Assembly: GCA_002783405.1 (NCBI GenBank)
Contig: PFGG01000080.1
Coordinates: 159,046 to 223,045 of the forward strand
Length of the DNA: 64,000 nt
Direction of reading: 5' to 3'
From: a bacterium (Candidatus Blackallbacteria) CG13_big_fil_rev_8_21_14_2_50_49_14
Lineage (GTDB): Bacteria; Cyanobacteriota; Sericytochromatia; UBA7694
Below the pieces are notes generated by a model that worked only from the letters and a program-made list of their open reading frames with translations, was not told the origin of the DNA and did no database searches. A program made the position numbers and the translations under genes. Positions 55,043-64,000 of this stretch are shown in pieces (within the stretch, counting starts at the first letter, position 1; each line of letters begins with the position of its first letter).

Positions 55043-56080
55043 ATGAGACAGATGTTGAGCAGAAGCGCAGTTCTGGTAATTCTGGCGGGTGCAGGACTGA
55101 CTGCCTGCCTGCGTAACGGTGGCACTCCCGTGAGAAGTAATCTGGTGCCCACGGGTTTAAATGCTGCGGCGTCCCGCGCTGATGAACCTGTTTTTGGCAA
55201 TACCGTCACCAATATTCGCCGGGTTTTGCAGAAGCCCTATAATGGCACCCTGCGTTTTGTTGTAATGGGAGATAACCGCAATTCTTCGCCTATTTCAACG
55301 GGGGGGAACAAGGTCTACGCCAAGGTGATTGAAGCTGTCAATCAGCTGAAACCTGATTTCGTCGTCAATATGGGCGACTTTACCTTTGACGCTTTGAAGC
55401 CTCACTGGACGACCTTTGAACGCATTACGGGCAAGGTTCAGGTTCCTTATCTGACGGTGGTGGGGAACCACGATATACTTTTTGGCAGAAGCTATTACGA
55501 AACACGTTATACCCAGCCCAATCCTGAGACTGGTTTGGATGATTATTCTTTTGATTATGGCAACAGCCGCATCATTGCGCTGGATTCAGCCAATTACAAT
55601 CTGACAGATCGCCAGTTTGTCTGGCTGGAAAAACAATACCAGACCCCACTTAAGAAGTTTGTCTTTACCCATACCCCTCCGCGCTATGGCGTTTGGGATC
55701 ATAAACTCTCACCCAGCCCTGAAATTTCAGCCCGTTTTATGGGTTTGAATGAAAAGTACCATGTAGATCATGTCTTTTTGGGCCATATTCACCTCTATGA
55801 TAAGCGCGTGATCAATGGGGTTCCCTATGTGGTCAGTGGGGGAGCGGGGGCTCCTTTGGATCGGGGCAAAGACTATGGTGAAAATAAATACCACGTATCT
55901 TTGGTTGAAGTAACGGGAAATCAGGTGAGCGAACGTATGGTTCCGATTCAAACCCGTATTCAGACCCATGGGCCCACCACCTATACCCATGGGCTTGAAG
56001 CTAACCAAATGACGGATACTGTATTGAGAAACTTCCCCTCTGATTATATTCCACCGGAAGAGCAGGCCAACGACCGCTAA
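55043..56080 (+). CDS. Metallophosphoesterase lipoprotein
   Basis: 345 residues, AAGGAG eight bases before the ATG. Lipoprotein signal with lipobox GLTAC (Cys22). The calcineurin-like motifs are present: GDNRNSS in place of the usual DxH (GDNR is a known variant), NMGDFTFD, VGNHD, THTP and GHIHLYD. Expected to hydrolyse phosphoesters outside the cytoplasm with two metal ions; substrate unknown. The TAATG overlap ties it to surE, another phosphatase, suggesting phosphate or nucleotide salvage. Confidence 0.9.
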   Translation: MRQMLSRSAVLVILAGAGLTACLRNGGTPVRSNLVPTGLNAAASRADEPVFGNTVTNIRRVLQKPYNGTLRFVVMGDNRNSSPISTGGNKVYAKVIEAVNQLKPDFVVNMGDFTFDALKPHWTTFERITGKVQVPYLTVVGNHDILFGRSYYETRYTQPNPETGLDDYSFDYGNSRIIALDSANYNLTDRQFVWLEKQYQTPLKKFVFTHTPPRYGVWDHKLSPSPEISARFMGLNEKYHVDHVFLGHIHLYDKRVINGVPYVVSGGAGAPLDRGKDYGENKYHVSLVEVTGNQVSERMVPIQTRIQTHGPTTYTHGLEANQMTDTVLRNFPSDYIPPEEQANDR

Positions 56081-56871
56081 TGCGTATTTTGATTTCAAAT
56101 GATGATGGCGCGCATGCGCCTGGAATTCGGGCTTTGGCCAATCATTTGGCTGATTTGGGACACGAGATCACAATTGGCGCGCCTGATCGTGAACGCAGTA
56201 CCACAGGCCATTGCCTGACTCTGCATAAACCTTTGCGGGCTGAGTCTGTGGCTGAGTATTATAGTTCTAAAGTGCACCAGGCCTGGAAAATCAATGGCAC
56301 GCCCTGTGATTCTGTGAAGCTGGCGATGAATATGTTGCTTGATCTCGCTTCAATTGATCTTGTGCTCTCAGGGATTAACCGGGGGCCGAATCTGGGAACC
56401 GACGTGATTTATTCAGGTACTGTTTCAGCGGCTACCGAGGGTGCAATTCGTGGAATTCCCTCGATTGCTGTTTCTCTTGCCAGTTTTGATGATCGCCATT
56501 ATCATACGGCGGCGGGTTTTATTGGCTCTTTTCTTGAACAGATTCGCTGGTCAGAATTTCCCAAACACACGCTTTTTAACGTCAATGTGCCCCCTGTTGA
56601 GCCCGAAGAGCTGGAAGGTGTGCGTGTCACCCGTCTGGGCTTGCATCGTTTTCGCGATATCTTTGAAAAACGAACGGATCTCCGCGGCCATGCCTATTAT
56701 TGGCAGACGGGCATTGTTGAAGATCATGAAGAAGATGCGGATACGGATGTCTTCGCCATTCGCGAAAATTTTGTTTCAGTAACACCCATTCACTACGATA
56801 TGACCCGCTACGCGTATATGCAAACACTGCAGTCCTGGGAAATTGGCCTGAAGCAGTCCTTGTCGCGCTGA
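56080..56871 (+). CDS. surE: 5'/3'-nucleotidase SurE
   Basis: 263 residues (usual 250-260). MRILISNDDG carries the metal-binding Asp pair; SGINRGPNLGTDVIYSGTVSAA and GIPSIAVS match the SurE active site. SurE removes phosphate from nucleoside monophosphates and some polyphosphates and supports survival under stress. Expected in the cytoplasm, unlike its overlapping lipoprotein neighbour. Confidence 0.96.
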   Translation: MRILISNDDGAHAPGIRALANHLADLGHEITIGAPDRERSTTGHCLTLHKPLRAESVAEYYSSKVHQAWKINGTPCDSVKLAMNMLLDLASIDLVLSGINRGPNLGTDVIYSGTVSAATEGAIRGIPSIAVSLASFDDRHYHTAAGFIGSFLEQIRWSEFPKHTLFNVNVPPVEPEELEGVRVTRLGLHRFRDIFEKRTDLRGHAYYWQTGIVEDHEEDADTDVFAIRENFVSVTPIHYDMTRYAYMQTLQSWEIGLKQSLSR

Positions 56872-56990
56872 GCTTTTTTTCTGGGGGGTGTAGGAATCCT
56901 TCAGAACCTAGAGTATCATAGTCTCATACGTTTCAAAACACGAAAATTTAGATGAAAATCATGCTGTCAGTAAAACAGCCAGGAGGATCA

Positions 56991-58082
56991 ATGAAAGTCG
57001 GAATTCCCAAGGAGATCAAAGACCACGAATATCGCGTGGCGATTACACCTTCCGGCGTACAGGCCTTTCAGGCCCAGGGCCATGAAGTCTTTATTGAAAA
57101 CAATGCCGGTTTGGGCAGTACCTTTACCAATGAAGATTATCATCAGGCGGGCGCCACGATTGTAGACAGTGCAGACGAAATTTTTGCCAAAGCCGATATG
57201 ATTTTAAAAGTCAAAGAGCCTCAGCAGGAAGAATGCGGCAAATTGCGTGAAAACCAATTGCTCTTTACCTATTTGCACTTGGCGGCTGATCGTGAGTTGA
57301 CAGCCAATGTCAAGAAGAGTGGTTGTATTGCCATTGCCTATGAAACGATTCAAATGCCCAATGGGTCCCTGCCGCTTTTGACCCCCATGAGTGAGATTGC
57401 CGGACGCATGTCTGTTCAGATTGGTGCCCAGTATCTTGAAAAACGCAATGGGGGCCGTGGCGTTTTAATGGGCGGCGTATCTGGCGTACCTTCAGCCAAT
57501 GTCGTGATTTTAGGCGGCGGTGTTACCGGCACGCAAGCTGCAAAAGTAGCCTTGGGGATGGGCGCCTTTGTGACCATCGTCGATCGCAATATCGACCGTC
57601 TGCGCTATTTGGATGATATTCTCGAAGGCCGATTTGAAACGGTTGCTTCAGATATTGGTTCAATTGCCCGCAGTGTCAGTTTTGCTGATCTTTTGGTGGG
57701 TGCCGTTTTGATTCCTGGTGCCAAAGCCCCCACTCTGGTGAGTGAAGAAATGGTGAAAACCATGAAAGAGGGCAGCGTGATTGTGGATATCTCGATTGAT
57801 CAGGGCGGATGTGTGGAGACGATTAAGCCCACATCCCACAGCAATCCGACCTATGTAAAACATGGGGTGATTCACTATGGCGTAACCAATATGCCGGGAG
57901 CAGTGCCTCGCACTTCGACCTATGCCTTGACCAATTCAACCCTGCCTTATGCCTTGCAGCTTGCAGCCAAGGGCTATCCAGCAGCTTTGGAGAATAACCA
58001 GCCTTTGCGCCATGGCGTGAATATTGAGCGGGGCCGGATTGTGCATCCTGTTGTGGCAGATGCTTTTCCTGACCTTGCCTAA
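56991..58082 (+). CDS. ald: Alanine dehydrogenase
   Basis: 363 residues from the ATG at 56991, with AGGAGG five bases upstream; an ATG at 56952 in the same frame lacks a ribosome site. MKVGIPKEIKDHEYRVA and FLKVKEP-type (MILKVKEP) segments, YLHLAAD with the catalytic His, and the NAD loop LGGGVTGTQAA with acidic VDRN fit Ald. It converts alanine and NAD to pyruvate, ammonia and NADH. A strong terminator follows. Confidence 0.96.
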   Translation: MKVGIPKEIKDHEYRVAITPSGVQAFQAQGHEVFIENNAGLGSTFTNEDYHQAGATIVDSADEIFAKADMILKVKEPQQEECGKLRENQLLFTYLHLAADRELTANVKKSGCIAIAYETIQMPNGSLPLLTPMSEIAGRMSVQIGAQYLEKRNGGRGVLMGGVSGVPSANVVILGGGVTGTQAAKVALGMGAFVTIVDRNIDRLRYLDDILEGRFETVASDIGSIARSVSFADLLVGAVLIPGAKAPTLVSEEMVKTMKEGSVIVDISIDQGGCVETIKPTSHSNPTYVKHGVIHYGVTNMPGAVPRTSTYALTNSTLPYALQLAAKGYPAALENNQPLRHGVNIERGRIVHPVVADAFPDLA

Positions 58083-58097
58083 TTTTTAGATTGATTT

Positions 58098-58133
58098 AAA
58101 AGCTCCTGAGAGAAACTCTCAGGAGCTTTTTTC
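58098..58133 (+). terminator. Rho-independent terminator after ald
   Basis: A 15-bp perfect stem (58098-58112 with 58116-58130), loop AAA, and a T-rich tail TTTTTTC. Strongest terminator seen in the window. Confidence 0.92.
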
Positions 58134-58183
58134 TTTTTCAGATGATTTTAAGGCTTTACATCGATTTTATTTATCTGAGATTT

Positions 58184-58198
58184 GACCTGATTCAGGTC
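58184..58198. repeat. Palindrome GACCTGATTCAGGTC
   Basis: 7-bp arms around a central T, in the gap between ald and the rRNA promoters. Its half-site GACCTGATT is identical to the arm of the inverted repeat at the HTH-FlhA promoter. Between 58199 and 58350 I see no other feature. Confidence 0.5.
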
Positions 58199-58351
58199 GG
58201 TATTTGTGCATGATCTGCTTGAATCTCAAACTTGAAGGCTCGGATATCTTTCTTGAAGCCCAATGAGGGGGCTAAATCCTTCTGAAGTGTCGAGGTTATG
58301 TTCTGGTTAAACAGGATCTAAAAATAATCTAAAAAATAGCCGATGTATTTA

Positions 58352-58381
58352 TTGACAGTAGAAGAGGAGATCCGTTATGAT
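58352..58381 (+). promoter_or_regulatory. rRNA operon promoter 1
   Basis: TTGACA, 18-bp spacer, TATGAT. The first of four tandem promoters in the 680-bp leader. Confidence 0.75.
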
Positions 58382-58494
58382 GAATTCACGTTGAACGCAG
58401 GGCAGCGAAAAGAGAGCGAAAAACGCACTCTGACTGAGTTTCCCGGTGAGCGACGCGAACCAAAAGAAAGACTGAAAAAAAGGGATGCAATTCC

Positions 58495-58524
58495 TTGACG
58501 CAGTCGAAACGGATCGGTTAAGAT
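58495..58524 (+). promoter_or_regulatory. rRNA operon promoter 2
   Basis: TTGACG, 18-bp spacer, TAAGAT. Preceded by an AT-rich stretch (58470-58490) that may be an upstream element. Confidence 0.7.
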
Positions 58525-58566
58525 GAAAGTCCTCCGATTCGAGAGGCGAAAAGGTCGACTCAAGGG

Positions 58567-58596
58567 TTGACAAGCTCGATAGAAATCCGGTAAGAT
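58567..58596 (+). promoter_or_regulatory. rRNA operon promoter 3
   Basis: TTGACA, 18-bp spacer, TAAGAT, 72 bp downstream of promoter 2. Confidence 0.75.
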
Positions 58597-58638
58597 AATT
58601 AACTGCCGAACGAAATTGAGAAAGTTAACTGGAAGTGG

Positions 58639-58668
58639 TTGACGGTCGCCAAAGCGGTTCGGTAAGCT
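58639..58668 (+). promoter_or_regulatory. rRNA operon promoter 4
   Basis: TTGACG, 18-bp spacer, TAAGCT, again 72 bp further on. Transcription from it begins at about 58675, exactly at the start of the 16S processing stem. Confidence 0.7.
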
Positions 58669-58675
58669 GAATAAG

Positions 58676-58699
58676 TGATCATTGAAAACTGAATAGCAA
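58676..58699 (+). other. 5' arm of the pre-16S processing stem
   Basis: Pairs over 24 bases with 60438-60461, with a single G-U pair (core GAAAACTGAATAGCAA). Such stems are cut by RNase III to release pre-16S rRNA. Confidence 0.85.
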
Positions 58700-58766
58700 T
58701 CAAGTCAACGTCAATTTATGTGAGTTAAGATTGAATTTAAACGAAGCTTAATAGCTTCAAAGCTTT

Positions 58767-60283
<1,517 letters not shown>

Positions 60284-60437
60284 TAGGGATGATTCGCAAG
60301 CGCTTCGGCGCTCAAGTGTTACAAATAGAGGATCGAGTCAGATGCGCGAGCGTCAGACATAAAAGAGCCTCTCAATGCTTGGTACTTCGGTACATGTGAT
60401 ATCCATTAGGTCGATTCACAGAATTTGACAGACAAGT

Positions 60438-60461
60438 TTGCTATTCAGTTTTCAGTGATCA
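60438..60461 (+). other. 3' arm of the pre-16S processing stem
   Basis: Complement of 58676-58699 (TTGCTATTCAGTTTTCA core), lying just before tRNA-Ile. The spacer 60284-60437 holds no gene that I can see. Confidence 0.85.
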
Positions 60462-60473
60462 TTCAGCAATTAG

Positions 60474-60547
60474 GGGCTATTAGCTCAGTTGGTTAGAGCG
60501 CACGCTTGATAAGCGTGAGGTCCCTGGTTCGAGCCCAGGATGGCCCA
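60474..60547 (+). tRNA. tRNA-Ile (GAT)
   Basis: 74 nt, full cloverleaf: acceptor GGGCTAT/ATGGCCC, D arm AGCTCAGTTGG, anticodon loop CTTGATAAG with GAT, T arm GGTTCGAGCC. CCA is not encoded. Confidence 0.97.
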
Positions 60548-60551
60548 CTGA

Positions 60552-60624
60552 GGGGGTATAGCTCAGCTGGTAGAGCACCTGCCTTGCACGCAGGGGGTCA
60601 GCGGTTCGAGTCCGCTTACCTCCA
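60552..60624 (+). tRNA. tRNA-Ala (TGC)
   Basis: 73 nt, acceptor GGGGGTA/TACCTCC containing the G3-U70 pair that identifies tRNA-Ala, anticodon TGC in CTTGCACG, T arm GGTTCGAGTCC. CCA is not encoded. Separated from tRNA-Ile by four bases. Confidence 0.97.
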
Positions 60625-60736
60625 TTAACCGAAGTTGGTTAGCCTAAAGTACTTTACGAGTGCTTAACCTAGTGTTAAGATGAGAGAGTATTTTAAGCTG
60701 AGTAGGTCGGAAGATTTATGAAGCGACACGTTAGTG

Positions 60737-60774
60737 TACCTTGACAACTGCATAGAAAAATTGAATGGAAAACC
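60737..60774 (+). other. 5' arm of the pre-23S processing stem
   Basis: TACCTTGACAACTGCATAGAA and the following bases to AAAACC pair with 63792-63825, with a small internal bulge. Confidence 0.85.
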
Positions 60775-60789
60775 AATGTTTGACGTTAT

Positions 60790-63782
<2,993 letters not shown>

Positions 63783-63791
63783 CAACAAACA

Positions 63792-63825
63792 GGTTTTCTA
63801 TTCATTCTATGCAGTTGTCAAGGTA
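63792..63825 (+). other. 3' arm of the pre-23S processing stem
   Basis: GGTTTTC...GCAGTTGTCAAGGTA, complement of 60737-60774, between 23S and 5S. Confidence 0.85.
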
Positions 63826-63847
63826 TATGAGATCCCCTTAGTGGGAC

Positions 63848-63968
63848 TTCCTTGGTGACAAGGCGTTGCGGACCCACCCGTTCCCATCCCGAACACGGTA
63901 GTGAAACGCGGCAGCAGCGAAAATACTCGGCGGGAGACTGCCCGGGAAGATAGCCCGTCGCCAGGGAA
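63848..63968 (+). rRNA. rrf: 5S ribosomal RNA
   Basis: About 120 nt. Terminal stem TTCCTTGGTGAC / GTCGCCAGGGAA with G-U pairs, and the conserved CCCATCCCGAACACGG in loops B and C. Ends accurate to a few bases. Confidence 0.95.
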
Positions 63969-63974
63969 TACCTT

Positions 63975-64000
63975 GAAAAAAGGCCTCCTCTTTATTGAGG
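63975..64000 (+). terminator. Probable rRNA operon terminator, cut by window edge
   Basis: GGCCTC followed by a short AT-rich loop and GAGG at the last bases of the window, preceded by an A run. The rest of the stem and the T tail would lie beyond the edge. Confidence 0.5.

Noticed and set aside
58349..58573. Minus-strand frame in the rRNA leader
   Set aside because: Overlaps two tandem rRNA promoters and has no homology or ribosome site.

Overview
This window is about 64 kb of bacterial chromosome of moderate GC content. It has a Gram-negative-type envelope (signal-peptide beta-barrel protein, FecR-domain protein, several lipoproteins), a flagellar export-gate operon, and one complete rRNA operon at the right end (16S, tRNA-Ile, tRNA-Ala, 23S, 5S). 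GTG and TTG starts are common. Ribosome binding sites are of the GGAGG type and match the CACCTCC end of the 16S gene. I cannot place the organism securely. The many unrecognised secreted proteins and the gene mix would suit a little-studied, non-photosynthetic lineage, perhaps near Cyanobacteriota (Sericytochromatia or Blackallbacteria-like). That is a guess, to be settled with the 16S and 23S genes in the window.

Layout. 1-5.6 kb: partial ATP-grasp gene, Tam-type methyltransferase, Uup-like ABC-F ATPase, and a degenerate receiver-GGDEF protein with an intact EAL domain. 5.9-11.7 kb: leftward block of unrecognised or structural proteins (large lipoprotein, small coiled coil, two-gene operon of unknown family). 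12-16 kb: S51-like peptidase, a beta-lactamase-fold protein that has lost its catalytic residues, and a receiver/histidine kinase hybrid. 16-24 kb: ComF, FecR-domain protein, outer-membrane-barrel-like protein, beta-helix nucleotidyltransferase relative, ClpB and a GT2 glycosyltransferase. 24-26 kb: ABC-2 exporter pair and a DUF1992 protein.

26.3-30.6 kb is the most striking region. A leftward gene encodes a helix-turn-helix domain fused to the complete cytoplasmic domain of the flagellar export gate protein FlhA, without its membrane part. It is divergent from fliP-fliQ-fliR-flhB. The shared intergenic region has a sigma70-type promoter for each direction, a 9-bp inverted repeat across the leftward promoter, and five CGACA direct repeats. 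Together these suggest a transcription factor that reads the state of flagellar export through FlhA-type contacts with chaperones or substrates.

30.6-43 kb: lipoprotein, duplicated DUF4388-type protein, proline-rich propeller lipoprotein, gamma-carbonic anhydrase, acylphosphatase, EF-hand/glycine-zipper protein, a MerR regulator overlapping a VIT-vWA gene, a secreted glycerophosphodiesterase and a transmembrane Ser/Thr kinase. 43-48.6 kb: Rpn-like nuclease, a gene with an abrupt AT-rich 3' third, LMW phosphatase-like protein, thiolase and a J-domain/beta-propeller fusion. 48.6-55 kb: coiled-coil protein with ten 42-bp repeats, SH3-like secreted protein, radical SAM/SPASM enzyme and membrane protein, all overlapping or nearly so. 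55-58 kb: metallophosphoesterase lipoprotein, SurE and alanine dehydrogenase. 58.3-64 kb: rRNA operon behind four tandem promoters.

Promoters, terminators and starts were read by eye. Several genes have a -10 box placed so that transcription would start at or within a few bases of the start codon, which suggests leaderless mRNAs.
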